Of a stretch of DNA of 64,000 nt, positions 1 through 8,558 are shown in pieces (within the stretch, counting starts at the first letter, position 1; each line of letters starts with the position of its first letter). The DNA is taken from NCBI GenBank assembly GCA_024234635.1, contig JACKNX010000016.1, positions 34,721 through 98,720 on the forward strand, written 5' to 3'. The stretch comes from Pseudomonadales bacterium (lineage in GTDB: Bacteria; Pseudomonadota; Gammaproteobacteria; Pseudomonadales; Azotimanducaceae). The notes under the pieces are model-generated. The model made no database searches, was not told where the DNA came from, and worked only from the letters and a program-made list of their open reading frames with translations. The position numbers and the translations under genes are program-made.

Positions 1-1
1 A

Positions 2-388
2 CGCACCACAGCGGCGGACGCGGGCACCACGACCTTTGATCATCTGAACACGGATCAGCCGCCCTTCACCCGACTGCAGGCGATGCTCGATGGTTTCATC
101 CTGTATACCCTCGGGGGACGCAGACCTTGCCTGCTGACGATTCTCGGCCGCTCATCGACACCGGAACTGCACCAGGCGGTGCAGGATCTCATGCGTACCT
201 GGCAGCATCAGCTGGAGGCAACGTTCACGGCGATCAAGGGCATCAAGCCAAAACGCGCGGCGCGCCTTGCCGAGGAGATGCTTTGCGGCTTATATGGCGC
301 CTCACTGATGGCCGAACTGCAGGGCGACCCCGGATATGTGGAACGGGCTGTAAAACGCGCACGCAAGGTCATCGACAGCCTCAACTGA
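2..388 (+). CDS. Probable TetR-family transcriptional regulator, C-terminal part (runs off left edge)
   Basis: The frame is open from base 2 with no start codon that must be used, so the gene begins outside the window. The visible part is about 128 residues and all-helical in character, with stretches such as LLTILGRSSTPELHQAV and a final helix VERAVKRARKVIDSLN. This looks like the ligand-binding and dimerisation half of a TetR/AcrR repressor; the DNA-binding HTH would lie to the left and is not seen. It ends 13 bp before hemB on the same strand, which may be coincidental. The family call rests on general resemblance only. Confidence 0.5.
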   Translation, partial: RTTAADAGTTTFDHLNTDQPPFTRLQAMLDGFILYTLGGRRPCLLTILGRSSTPELHQAVQDLMRTWQHQLEATFTAIKGIKPKRAARLAEEMLCGLYGASLMAELQGDPGYVERAVKRARKVIDSLN

Positions 389-401
389 CAGCGGAACTCC
401 C

Positions 402-1391
402 ATGCAACGCCAGTTTCCCCAGACCCGCCTGCGCCGCAACCGCCGACACGACTTCCTGCGTCGACTGGTGCGCGAGACCGAACTCACGCCATCGGACCTC
501 ATCTATCCGATGTTCGTCATTGCAGGCGAAAACCAGCGTCAGTCGGTCACCTCGATGCCCGGCATCGAGCGCCTGTCGGTCGACCTGCTTTGCGAGCAGG
601 CGATGCGCGCCCACGAACTCGGCATTCCCGCCATTGCGCTGTTTCCCAACGTCAACACCTCGCTGCGGACGGAAAAGGGCGAAGAAGCGCACAACCCGGA
701 TGGGCTGGTTCCCACGGCGGTGCGCGCCATCAAAAGGGCCGTTCCGGCACTGGGCGTGATCACGGACGCCGCACTCGACCCTTACACCTCCCACGGTCAC
801 GACGGCATCATCGGCGCGGACGGTCATATCGACAACGACGCAACGGTCGCCGCCCTTCAGGCCCAGGCGCTCGTCTGCGCGCAAGCCGGGGCGGATATTA
901 TTGCGCCATCCGACATGATGGACGGCCGCATCGGCGCCATACGTCAGGCACTCGATGGCGGGGGGTTCGACACCATCGCGATCATGTCCTACGCCGCCAA
1001 GTACGCCTCTGCCTACTACGGCCCGTTCCGTGACGCTGTCGGTTCCTCAGTGACCCTCGGCACCGCCGGCAAGGACACCTATCAGATGGACCCGGCGAAC
1101 ACGGATGAAGCGCTCCACGAAGTGCGCATGGATATCGACGAAGGCGCCGACATGGTGATGGTGAAACCCGGGATGCCGTACCTGGATATCGTGCGCCGTG
1201 TGCGCGACGCCTTCCAGGTGCCGACATTCGTGTATCAGGTCAGCGGTGAGTACGCCATGCACGCGGCGGCGATCGACAATGGCTGGCTGGCGGAGAAAGT
1301 CATCCTGGAATCGCTGCTCTGCTGCAAGCGAGCCGGTGCGTCCGGCATTCTGACCTACTTCGCGCCCCGCGCAGCCCGGCTCCTGGCCTGA
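402..1391 (+). CDS. hemB: Delta-aminolevulinic acid dehydratase (porphobilinogen synthase)
   Basis: HemB condenses two 5-aminolevulinate molecules to porphobilinogen, the second committed step of tetrapyrrole synthesis, in the cytoplasm. The 329-residue product has the usual length. The two active-site lysines are visible: K200 in SYAAKYASAYYG and K255 in VMVKPGMPY. The metal region around residues 122-135 (DAALDPYTSHGHDG) has aspartates instead of the cysteines of zinc enzymes, as in the magnesium-dependent Pseudomonas type. Other haem genes (hemC, hemD, hemX, hemY) lie within 10 kb. The start ATG follows the upstream TGA by 13 bp with GGAA as a modest ribosome binding site. Confidence 0.97.
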   Translation: MQRQFPQTRLRRNRRHDFLRRLVRETELTPSDLIYPMFVIAGENQRQSVTSMPGIERLSVDLLCEQAMRAHELGIPAIALFPNVNTSLRTEKGEEAHNPDGLVPTAVRAIKRAVPALGVITDAALDPYTSHGHDGIIGADGHIDNDATVAALQAQALVCAQAGADIIAPSDMMDGRIGAIRQALDGGGFDTIAIMSYAAKYASAYYGPFRDAVGSSVTLGTAGKDTYQMDPANTDEALHEVRMDIDEGADMVMVKPGMPYLDIVRRVRDAFQVPTFVYQVSGEYAMHAAAIDNGWLAEKVILESLLCCKRAGASGILTYFAPRAARLLA

Positions 1392-1514
1392 GCCCAACCA
1401 CGTCAAGGCCGCGCCGAAACCGAGCGGCCATGCTGCAGATTCCTGGCAGGCTGCTCTTGTCAGCTCGCTGCCAGGGCGCCCGGTTGTGCGCCACATGCCC
1501 GGCTGCTTCAGCGT

Positions 1515-3050
1515 TCAGAGCACGGTCAGCGGCCAGCCGGCCGTACGCCACTGCGCGCATTCAACCGCCAGTTCGCTGGCGGACAACGGGTGCGCCGCCA
1601 GCCAGCCGGGTGGCAGTACCAGCGTGAATTGCCCGGATGCCATCCGCAGCGACGGCTGTGCCGGCGAGTGGGTATCCAGGCGGGTGCGCTCGAGAATCAC
1701 CGCCAGGCGCAGCGCCAGCACGGCAGCACGCAGCGCTGGAGAAGCCAGCTTGCCGGTCACCTGCAGAGGCAACCCCCGCCGGTGTCCCCGCACGAGAACA
1801 ATCAGTTGCTGCAACGCCAATTCGCTGAACCCGCCGGGACGAGCGTTCTGAACGATGTAGGCGCCATGGCGCTGGTGCCCGCTGGCTGACACCGCAAGAC
1901 CGATCTCGTGCAACGCGGCGGCATGCTGCAACAACCGGCGCGTCCCGCTGTCCACCCCGTGCTCGGAAGGGAGGGACGCCACTAGCGCATCCGCGGTCCG
2001 CGCCACGCGGCTGCTCTGCTCCCGATCGACCCCGAAACGTGCCGCCAGCGCGGTCACCGCTGCGTCATCCGCATCCAGCCGCGCGCCACACTGCAGGGCA
2101 TCCAGAATTATCCCGTGCGGAAGAGTGGCTTCGCAGAACTCGACGTTGTCGATGCGCAGCGCCCGCATCAGGGCACTCAGTATCGCCACACCGGCAGGAA
2201 AGATATCCACCCGCTCCGGCGCCAGTCCGGGCAAACCCAGGTCGGCCAGCCAGTGGCCCTCCGCGAACGCCGTTTCCACCTCGGCGATCGCGGCCAGGGA
2301 AATGCTGCCCCGGCCAAACCCATTGGCTTCCGTCACCCGCAACAACGATTCCACGCTGCCCGACGTCCCAACAACGCTGCACGCCTGATGAACCGCCGCC
2401 AGACCGGCAAGCGCTGCCTCGACACGCGCCCTGGCAAGCGGATACGTGGCGGCAACCAGCTCGGGCTGGGCGAAGAATTCATCGGTGAGGGAAACGCAGC
2501 CGATTGCCAGCGACGTCGCCCGCCGCGTTTCCCGGTTTCCGGTAACAGCATCGCTCCATACGAGTTCGGTGCTGCCGCCTCCGATATCGACGACGAGTTG
2601 CCTTCCGCCGTCAGCCGCCATCCGTCCGCCCCGATACCAGGCGACTGCCAGCTCGATCAGTCGGGCCTCTTCATCCCCTGACAGCACCGTTACTGGTACG
2701 CCGAGGATGTCGCCCGCCGGGGCAAGGAACCATTGACGGTTTTCCGCGACGCGCAACGCATGCGTACCACGCGCCAGCATGCGCTCCGGCGGTACCCCGC
2801 GCAGACGCTGGGCGAACCGGCTCAGCGCCGCCAGGCCGCGCTCGACAACTGCATCGTCCAGACGGCCGTCACGAAACCCCCGCAGAAGCTGCACCTTTTC
2901 CTTTCGTCGCTCGAGCACACGCAGTTCAGCGCCATCCCAGGCAGCGACGAGCATCTCGAAGTTGTTGGAACCAAGGTCCAGTGCGGCCCACTCGCCGTAC
3001 AGGCGAGGGTCCTCGGCAATGGGGCGGCGCTGGCCGTGTGGGTGCGTCAT
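1515..3050 (-). CDS. ppx: Exopolyphosphatase, Ppx/GppA family
   Basis: Ppx/GppA phosphatases remove terminal phosphates from polyphosphate or convert pppGpp to ppGpp. The 511-residue protein has the ASKHA ATPase-fold phosphate loops ALDLGSNNF (about 23-31) and VVDIGGGSTEL (about 153-163), plus a GTSGSVESL segment and a C-terminal HD-like helical region rich in His and Asp. Length matches Ppx rather than the shorter GppA-only forms. It points toward hemB and sits beside trxA-rho, as in Pseudomonas. Polyphosphate kinase, often its neighbour, is absent here. Ppx versus GppA activity cannot be separated by sequence reading alone. Confidence 0.9.
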   Translation of the reverse strand: MTHPHGQRRPIAEDPRLYGEWAALDLGSNNFEMLVAAWDGAELRVLERRKEKVQLLRGFRDGRLDDAVVERGLAALSRFAQRLRGVPPERMLARGTHALRVAENRQWFLAPAGDILGVPVTVLSGDEEARLIELAVAWYRGGRMAADGGRQLVVDIGGGSTELVWSDAVTGNRETRRATSLAIGCVSLTDEFFAQPELVAATYPLARARVEAALAGLAAVHQACSVVGTSGSVESLLRVTEANGFGRGSISLAAIAEVETAFAEGHWLADLGLPGLAPERVDIFPAGVAILSALMRALRIDNVEFCEATLPHGIILDALQCGARLDADDAAVTALAARFGVDREQSSRVARTADALVASLPSEHGVDSGTRRLLQHAAALHEIGLAVSASGHQRHGAYIVQNARPGGFSELALQQLIVLVRGHRRGLPLQVTGKLASPALRAAVLALRLAVILERTRLDTHSPAQPSLRMASGQFTLVLPPGWLAAHPLSASELAVECAQWRTAGWPLTVL

Positions 3051-3160
3051 GCAGGTGGCAGGATGGGTCGTATCTCACTTTTCAGCATAGCGCCGTTTGC
3101 CGGGAAGTTTCCCGAGCAGGGCGATCGCGTGGCCCGTCCGAACTGGCGAAGGCCACTATT

Positions 3161-3198
3161 TACGCATCGCGTCGCTCATTACGCATCGCGTCGCTCAA
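3161..3198. repeat. Two tandem 19-bp copies upstream of trxA
   Basis: The unit tacgcatcgcgtcgctcat occurs twice head to tail, differing only in the last base. It lies in the 305-bp gap between the divergent genes ppx and trxA. No other gene or clear promoter was recognised in that gap. The duplication may be slippage or a duplicated regulator site; nothing in the sequence decides between these. Confidence 0.8.
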
Positions 3199-3355
3199 GG
3201 GATCCCGGAACAACGCCGGGGAGTCCGCACGCCAGACGGCAGGCGCCGATGGCGCGGGCAACGCCTGAGCTAATCGCGGTGCACGCCTCGTTTTCCGGGG
3301 ACTGAATGGTGATAACATCCGCGCCTTCAGCAGATTACCGATCACGGAAGCCGCT

Positions 3356-3682
3356 ATGTCTGATCAGATCCAACACATTACTGACGATGGTTTCGACGCC
3401 GATGTCCTCAAGTCCGATAAGCCGGTGCTGGTGGACTACTGGGCCGCCTGGTGTGGTCCGTGCAAGATGATTGCCCCGATCCTGGAAGAGATCGCCTCGG
3501 AATACGGCGAGAAACTGAAGGTCTGCAAGATGGATATCGACGCCAACCAGCAGACGCCGGCTCGTTACGGCATTCGCGGCATTCCCACGCTCATGCTGTT
3601 CAAGAATGGCGAAGTGGAAGCCACCAAGGTGGGCGCACTGTCGAAGTCGCAACTGGCAGCCTTTCTCGACAGCAATATCTGA
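3356..3682 (+). CDS. trxA: Thioredoxin 1
   Basis: Thioredoxin reduces protein disulfides in the cytoplasm using electrons from thioredoxin reductase. The 108-residue protein has the canonical redox motif WCGPC (C33 and C36), the preceding DYWA strand, and the cis-proline loop GIRGIPTLMLF opposite the active site. Length and order of elements are typical of TrxA. It is followed, after a 705-bp gap, by rho on the same strand, the order found in Pseudomonas. Start ATG is the first in frame. Confidence 0.97.
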   Translation: MSDQIQHITDDGFDADVLKSDKPVLVDYWAAWCGPCKMIAPILEEIASEYGEKLKVCKMDIDANQQTPARYGIRGIPTLMLFKNGEVEATKVGALSKSQLAAFLDSNI

Positions 3683-3688
3683 CAAACC

Positions 3689-3781
3689 CACGGGAACGGG
3701 ATACCCGGCAGGCATGTCCCCACACCGGGGTTCCCGTGCTCATACCGATCAGACACTGAGGCCGAACCACATCAGCCTCAG
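3689..3781. terminator. Stem-loop cluster after trxA (possible weak terminator)
   Basis: CACGGGAAC (3689-3697) pairs perfectly with GTTCCCGTG (3730-3738), and smaller GC stems sit inside. A second hairpin, CTGAGGC (3756-3762) with GCCTCAG (3775-3781), follows. Neither is followed by a T-run, so they are not classic intrinsic terminators. They may protect the trxA mRNA 3' end or act with Rho. Confidence 0.35.
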
Positions 3782-3888
3782 TGATCGTCTGCATTTCTAC
3801 AGCGTTCGCCGCACGGTTCGAGCCGGCTGACCTGTACCCTCCCGATGTTTTCGATGCCCGTCAGCGGGCAGCTGAAATGCCGCCCGGT

Positions 3889-4019
3889 TGACCAGCCAGG
3901 TATGGCTGGCCCGCAGCAAATGCTGCGAAAGAACACCACATTCAGCGCAAGGCAGCGCAAGGCGTCGAAGCCGACGACAGCTGAAAACTCCAGAAGGGAC
4001 TTTTTCTGCATCCTGCTAG
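3889..4019 (+). repeat. Dispersed stem-loop repeat R1, copy A
   Basis: This stretch shares order and sequence with the copy at 33128-33260: a CCAGCC/GGCTGG hairpin, an AAATGC-type hairpin (here GCAGCA/TGCTGC), a CGTCG-AAGC-CGACG hairpin, then CTGAAAA, a short loop and GGGACTTTTTC. It lies between trxA and the rho promoter and contains no credible gene. The ORFs crossing it are repeat-derived. It ends about 170 bp upstream of the rho promoter. Confidence 0.75.
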
Positions 4020-4192
4020 GAACCGGGCTTCGTCCTTGCCCCTGCAGGACGGGAAAGCGCTCCAAAGCGGCGATTTCCGGGTGGAGGAACCGTGAACACC
4101 GGTAGCAGGGGCGCCGTGGCCACCTCGTCTGTGCCGGCCATCGGACCTGCGCAGTGAATACGTGACCCCGCAAACACACCTGAAAATGCCGC

Positions 4193-4220
4193 TTGACGCG
4201 TTGGTGCAAAACACTACACT
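4193..4220 (+). promoter_or_regulatory. Predicted sigma-70 promoter of rho
   Basis: TTGACG at 4193-4198 and TACACT at 4215-4220 are separated by 16 bp, close to the sigma-70 consensus. Transcription from here would give a 5' leader of about 160 nt before the rho ATG at 4388. Long leaders with Rho-dependent autoregulation are known for rho genes; whether this one behaves so is inference. Confidence 0.6.
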
Positions 4221-4387
4221 TCGACAAAAGCTTCGAACGACAGACACCTGTCCCCGCTCGACGCGCCGTCCGGTCCCCGTCCGTACCTTCTCCTGTTCGT
4301 TGTCTGATTCAACCTGAAACGGCAACAAGTCCGGGCACCGGCACCCCTGACCAACTCCACAATCAATCCGCGAGTCACATCATCACT

Positions 4388-5650
4388 ATGGCCAATCTCA
4401 CAGACCTCAAACGCATGCCGGTCGGCGATCTCATTGAAATGGCGCGCGAACTCGGGCTCGAGAACACTGCCCGATCGCGCAAACAGGAAGTGATCGCGGC
4501 AATCGTTCGCAAGCAGTCAAAGAGCGGTGAAGAAATCAGCGGCGAAGGGGTTCTGGAAATTCTGCAGGATGGATTCGGCTTCCTGCGCTCACCAGACAGT
4601 TCGTATCTGGCGGGCCCTGACGACATCTACGTTTCCCCCAGCCAGATTCGCCGCTTCAACCTGCGCACCGGCGACAGCATTTCCGGCAAGATCCGCCCCC
4701 CCAAGGATGGCGAGCGCTATTTCGCGCTGCTGAAGGTCGACCAGGTCAACTTCAGCGAACCGAACAGCAAGAAGAACAACATCCTGTTCGAGAACCTGAC
4801 GCCGCTCTTCCCCAACAAGCGCCTGGTTCTGGAACGCGGCAACGGCAGTACCGAAGACCTCACGGCCCGCATCATCGATCTCATCGCCCCCATCGGCAAA
4901 GGCCAGCGCGCGCTGATCGTGTCACCGCCGAAGGCCGGTAAAACCCTGGTGCTGCAGAATATCGCGCAGTCGATCACCGCCAACAATCCGGAAGTCGTAC
5001 TCATCGTCCTGCTCATCGACGAACGGCCCGAGGAAGTCACCGACATGCAGCGTTCCGTACGCGGCGAAGTAGTGGCGAGCACGTTCGACGAACCGCCCTC
5101 AAGGCACGTGCAGGTTGCCGAGATGGTGATCGAAAAAGCCAAGCGCCTGGTAGAACATCAGAAAGATGTCGTCATTCTGCTGGATTCGATCACCCGTCTC
5201 GCGCGCGCCTACAACACCATCGTGCCGTCCTCCGGCAAGGTCCTCACCGGCGGTGTCGACGCACATGCCCTGGAACGTCCCAAGCGCTTTTTCGGCGCGG
5301 CGCGGAATATCGAGGAAGGTGGCAGCCTGACAATCGTGGCCACGTCGCTGATCGACACCGGCTCCAAGATGGACGAGGTCATCTACGAGGAATTCAAGGG
5401 CACCGGCAACCAGGAACTTCACCTGGAGCGGAAGATTGCCGAGAAACGTGTCTACCCGGCCATCAACATACGCCGTTCCGGTACGCGTCGCGAGGAACTG
5501 CTGATGACCGAAGAGGAACTGCAGCGGGTGTGGATTCTCCGCAAGCTGTTGCACGAGATGGACGATATCGCCGCCATCGAATTCATGATCAACAAGCTCA
5601 AAGACACGAAGACGAACGACCAGTTCTTCTCGTCGATGAAGGGACGCTGA
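4388..5650 (+). CDS. rho: Transcription termination factor Rho
   Basis: Rho is the hexameric RNA-dependent ATPase that terminates transcription. The 420-residue protein begins MANLTDLKRMPV, has the N-terminal helix bundle, the RNA-binding cold-shock-like motif DGFGFLR (61-67), the Walker A motif SPPKAGKT (179-186), a Walker B strand ending VVILLDSITRLARAYN, and the Q-loop region TGGVDAHALERPKRFFGAARN split by its conserved glycines. Length equals that of known Rho proteins, so the ATG at 4388 is preferred to an upstream in-frame ATG at 4193 that lies within the promoter and would add 65 unrelated residues. Confidence 0.98.
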   Translation: MANLTDLKRMPVGDLIEMARELGLENTARSRKQEVIAAIVRKQSKSGEEISGEGVLEILQDGFGFLRSPDSSYLAGPDDIYVSPSQIRRFNLRTGDSISGKIRPPKDGERYFALLKVDQVNFSEPNSKKNNILFENLTPLFPNKRLVLERGNGSTEDLTARIIDLIAPIGKGQRALIVSPPKAGKTLVLQNIAQSITANNPEVVLIVLLIDERPEEVTDMQRSVRGEVVASTFDEPPSRHVQVAEMVIEKAKRLVEHQKDVVILLDSITRLARAYNTIVPSSGKVLTGGVDAHALERPKRFFGAARNIEEGGSLTIVATSLIDTGSKMDEVIYEEFKGTGNQELHLERKIAEKRVYPAINIRRSGTRREELLMTEEELQRVWILRKLLHEMDDIAAIEFMINKLKDTKTNDQFFSSMKGR

Positions 5651-5651
5651 G

Positions 5652-6326
5652 CTGCCCGAGGCCCGGATAACCGGCATCAGGCGGGGAGACATCGATGTTG
5701 TCTCCCTGCTGCTCTCCGACACGGCTCCATTCAATTTCGCCGCCGGCCAATACTTCTTTCTTCAGCATCCCGGCGGTCACGCCATTCCCTTTTCGATTGC
5801 ATCGCCGCCTCACTGGCTGCCTCACCTTGAACTGCACGTCCAGCCGCAACCCGGAAATCCCGAGTCCGCGCTGGTGCAGGATCTGCTGGGCACCGGCATG
5901 CTGACTTTTTCCCAGGCGGCAGGCGAAATCACCTTGTCGCGTCTGCATCGCGACACAACACTGCTCGTGTGCGCGGGCAGCGGTTTCGGTCAGGCCTGCG
6001 CGCTCATCGACAGCGCCCTGCACGCAGGTAGCCGGAAATCGCTGGAGCTGTTGCGCTGCGTGCCGACAAAGCAGGCGGTCTATGCCGCCAACCGGGAGGC
6101 GGCATGGGGTACGCGGGTAACAAAGCACCTGTGCGTCGATCCCGATCGCGGCAACGACAATGCGGGCATGCGATGGCTGCGTCGCCACGGCGGGCGGTTT
6201 CTTGACGCGGATATTGTCATCGCCGGCAGTCCAGCCTTCGCGAGCGCAGCCGCGAGCGCGCTCGAGGGCGCAGGCGTCGCCAGGCATCAGCTTTTCAGCG
6301 ATGTCCTGCCCGGGCCGACTACCTGA
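5652..6326 (+). CDS. Fre-like NAD(P)H-flavin reductase, apparent CTG start
   Basis: The open frame of 224 codons resembles Fre/LuxG flavin reductases: an N-terminal FAD-binding barrel with AGQYFFLQHP and the flavin motif as IPFSIASPP, then an NAD(P)-binding domain starting CAGSGFGQA. It would pass electrons from NAD(P)H to a flavin or a ubiquinone-pathway partner. There is no ATG, GTG or TTG at the N-terminus; the frame opens at 5640. CTG at 5652, two bases after the rho TGA, has AAGGGA seven bases upstream and gives the right N-terminus. The usual Arg of RPYS/RPFS is Ile here. The 3' end overlaps hemY by 8 bp, convergently. A shorter GTG start at 5871 would lose the FAD domain. Confidence 0.75.
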   Translation: MPEARITGIRRGDIDVVSLLLSDTAPFNFAAGQYFFLQHPGGHAIPFSIASPPHWLPHLELHVQPQPGNPESALVQDLLGTGMLTFSQAAGEITLSRLHRDTTLLVCAGSGFGQACALIDSALHAGSRKSLELLRCVPTKQAVYAANREAAWGTRVTKHLCVDPDRGNDNAGMRWLRRHGGRFLDADIVIAGSPAFASAAASALEGAGVARHQLFSDVLPGPTT

Positions 6327-7476
6327 CAGGCTGCAACGCCTGCAGTAGGTAGTCTGCTCCACGCGAGAGGTCGCCGCGGCTGATGAATACCCGGCCCAGC
6401 TCCGCATAAACATCCGCATCCGCCTGCAGACGCAGACGCGCCTTGAGATAGCTTTCCGCCTTGTCCCAGTTGCCATTGCGCAGATGCAGTCGCCCAAGTG
6501 TCAGCAGCAGGTCGACATCGTCTTCGTGGGTCTTCAGCCAGCCTTCCGCATGCCGTACCTGCACGTCCGCCTGGCTGGCCGCCACCCGACCATACAGGCG
6601 CACGAATTCACCTCTCCATTCCGCTTTCAAGGCGTCGCGAATGACCGCCTCCGCCGTATCCGGCTGGCCGATGGCAACAAGCCTGTCCACGTACATGCCG
6701 ACCAGCGCCTCATCCCGTTGCAGCGCCCTGGGCAATTCACGCCAGACATCGCCCGGGGTGTCCGTGGCGAGACGACGCAACCAGGCGGCGCGCGCTTTCC
6801 GGGCGCGCACTTCCGGTGGCAGCGCGTCGTCCGGTGCCTGATCCAGCACCGCAATCAATGCCTTGTCATCGCCAAGTTGCTCGAGGCACTCCGCCAGTAG
6901 ATGCAGCACGCGGGGATGTTTCGGCGCCCGCTCCCGCAGATCCTTCAGCATCGAAACCGCAGTCTCGAAAGCGCCTTCTTCCACCATGAACTCCGCGGCG
7001 ATCAGCGACAACGCAAAACCCGCCTCCGGCAACACTTTGCGCGCCTTGTCGAGTTCGGCATCACGCGACTTCAGATCACCCATCGCGTGCGCGTTGCGCG
7101 CGGCGAACAGATGATTGACGAAGGGGTAGTCCGCGTGCCGGGCACCGTTCGACAGCAACTGCTGGCTTTTTTTCCAGTCGCCTTCGGCCCAGAGCATCAG
7201 GCCGCGACTGGTGAGTTCCCGCGCACGCCCACGGCGCCGCTGATCGTTCCAGCCAAAGAACGCCGAAAGGCCACTGCGTGAGCGCCACCAGAGCCACGCA
7301 ACAAGCCGGATCAGAACGTAGCCAGCCACCATCAGGATGAGCGCAAACCACAGGCTCGTCTCCCACGCCTGTTCGCCCCAGGAAACCAGGACATAACCCG
7401 GATCGGTTGCCATCAGCATGCCCGTGACACCACCGAGTGCGATGGCGCACACCAGCAGCAACCACGCGCGGCTCAC
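6319..7476 (-). CDS. hemY: HemY-type inner-membrane TPR protein
   Basis: HemY of this kind is an inner-membrane protein of the hem operon with a periplasmic or cytosolic TPR domain; its role in late porphyrin metabolism is still unclear. It is not the protoporphyrinogen oxidase of Gram-positive bacteria. The 385 residues begin with two transmembrane helices (about 4-24 and 42-64) followed by TPR-like helical pairs to the C-terminus, with a glycine- and arginine-rich link WNDQRRRGRARELTSRG. It is last in the algZ-algR-hemCDXY unit, and its start overlaps the hemX stop by 4 bp, suggesting translational coupling. Confidence 0.92.
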   Translation of the reverse strand: MSRAWLLLVCAIALGGVTGMLMATDPGYVLVSWGEQAWETSLWFALILMVAGYVLIRLVAWLWWRSRSGLSAFFGWNDQRRRGRARELTSRGLMLWAEGDWKKSQQLLSNGARHADYPFVNHLFAARNAHAMGDLKSRDAELDKARKVLPEAGFALSLIAAEFMVEEGAFETAVSMLKDLRERAPKHPRVLHLLAECLEQLGDDKALIAVLDQAPDDALPPEVRARKARAAWLRRLATDTPGDVWRELPRALQRDEALVGMYVDRLVAIGQPDTAEAVIRDALKAEWRGEFVRLYGRVAASQADVQVRHAEGWLKTHEDDVDLLLTLGRLHLRNGNWDKAESYLKARLRLQADADVYAELGRVFISRGDLSRGADYLLQALQPVR

Positions 7477-8558
7477 GCGGACTCCCGCAGAACATTGCGC
7501 AGCGCACGCAGGGAGCCGCTGATATCCGGCAGCTCCTGCTGCAGCTGGGCGCCAGCGATCCCGTCGAGTTGCAGAAGAAATTCGCTCAGCCCCGTGGTCT
7601 CAGCCGGCAACAGGTCCACCAGGCTCTTGCGCACATTTGCAATTGCCGTGTCGAACACTGCCTGCTCGCCGCGCAAAGCGCCGAGCTGGGCCTGCTCCAG
7701 CCCCAGATGCAAATTGAACTCGACATAACGCCGCTCATCCGGTGAGAGCATCGGTTTCAGGTCAGGTCGCTCCACCCGTCGCACGCGCACGATGGCGGCA
7801 AATCGATCAAGGATCATCTGCCACACTGACGCGCCGGGGTCCGTCGCGGGCACGGAAGACGGCGCCAATACCGGTGAAGCGGCAATCAGCCGCGCCACTG
7901 CCGGTTTCATCGCTTCGAGAGACAGGTACAAGCCTTCCGTGTCCGCCGCCCGGGGCACCTGGCCCAACGCCACGAGCTCGTCCGCGATCTCCTCGCGAAC
8001 GGCGTGCAGGCGGAAATCGTCAATTTCGGCCAGCAGTCCGTCAGCATTCTCCAGAAGCGCCCGTGCTTCAGCCGCCTTGCCTTCAATCAACAGCCGATGA
8101 TTGGCAATGCGCAGCAGGAACCCCACTTCCGCAAGCTTCCACTTTTCCGGATCCGGCGGCCCTGCATTGGGCGCCTTGGCGACCAGATCCGCCATGGCGG
8201 CTTCCACCGCGCCGAGACGTTGTTCGAGTTGCTTTTCCTGCACCTCGACGCGCTCATTCAGGGGGCCCGTGGCTTTGCCGATCGCATCGGTAAACCGGGC
8301 TTCGAGGGCACCGCGCACGTTGAGGATCTGGGTATTTACGGTCTCGGCGTAGGCGTCGATCTTCGCCTGCGTGTCATCGCCGGGTGCCAGATAGACGAGG
8401 CGGTAGTAGAGCCACCCGCTTCCGCCGAGCGCCGCAAGCGCAACCAGCAACGCAAGCCAGGCTTTGCCCGACCCACCGCCTTGCCGGACGCTATCCTGCT
8501 CACCCCTGTCGCTGGTCTCCCCGCCTTCGTCCGCCGCGGGATTTGTATCTTCACTCAT
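7473..8558 (-). CDS. hemX: HemX, membrane-anchored protein of the hem operon
   Basis: The 361-residue protein belongs to the proteobacterial HemX family (once thought a uroporphyrin-III methylase, now regarded as of unproven function). A hydrophilic acidic N-terminus of about 32 residues precedes one membrane helix (AWLALLVALAALGGSGWLYY, about 33-52), then a long helical and coiled-coil periplasmic part. It overlaps hemD by 8 bp upstream and hemY by 4 bp downstream, so the three are almost certainly co-transcribed. Confidence 0.92.
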   Translation of the reverse strand: MSEDTNPAADEGGETSDRGEQDSVRQGGGSGKAWLALLVALAALGGSGWLYYRLVYLAPGDDTQAKIDAYAETVNTQILNVRGALEARFTDAIGKATGPLNERVEVQEKQLEQRLGAVEAAMADLVAKAPNAGPPDPEKWKLAEVGFLLRIANHRLLIEGKAAEARALLENADGLLAEIDDFRLHAVREEIADELVALGQVPRAADTEGLYLSLEAMKPAVARLIAASPVLAPSSVPATDPGASVWQMILDRFAAIVRVRRVERPDLKPMLSPDERRYVEFNLHLGLEQAQLGALRGEQAVFDTAIANVRKSLVDLLPAETTGLSEFLLQLDGIAGAQLQQELPDISGSLRALRNVLRESA

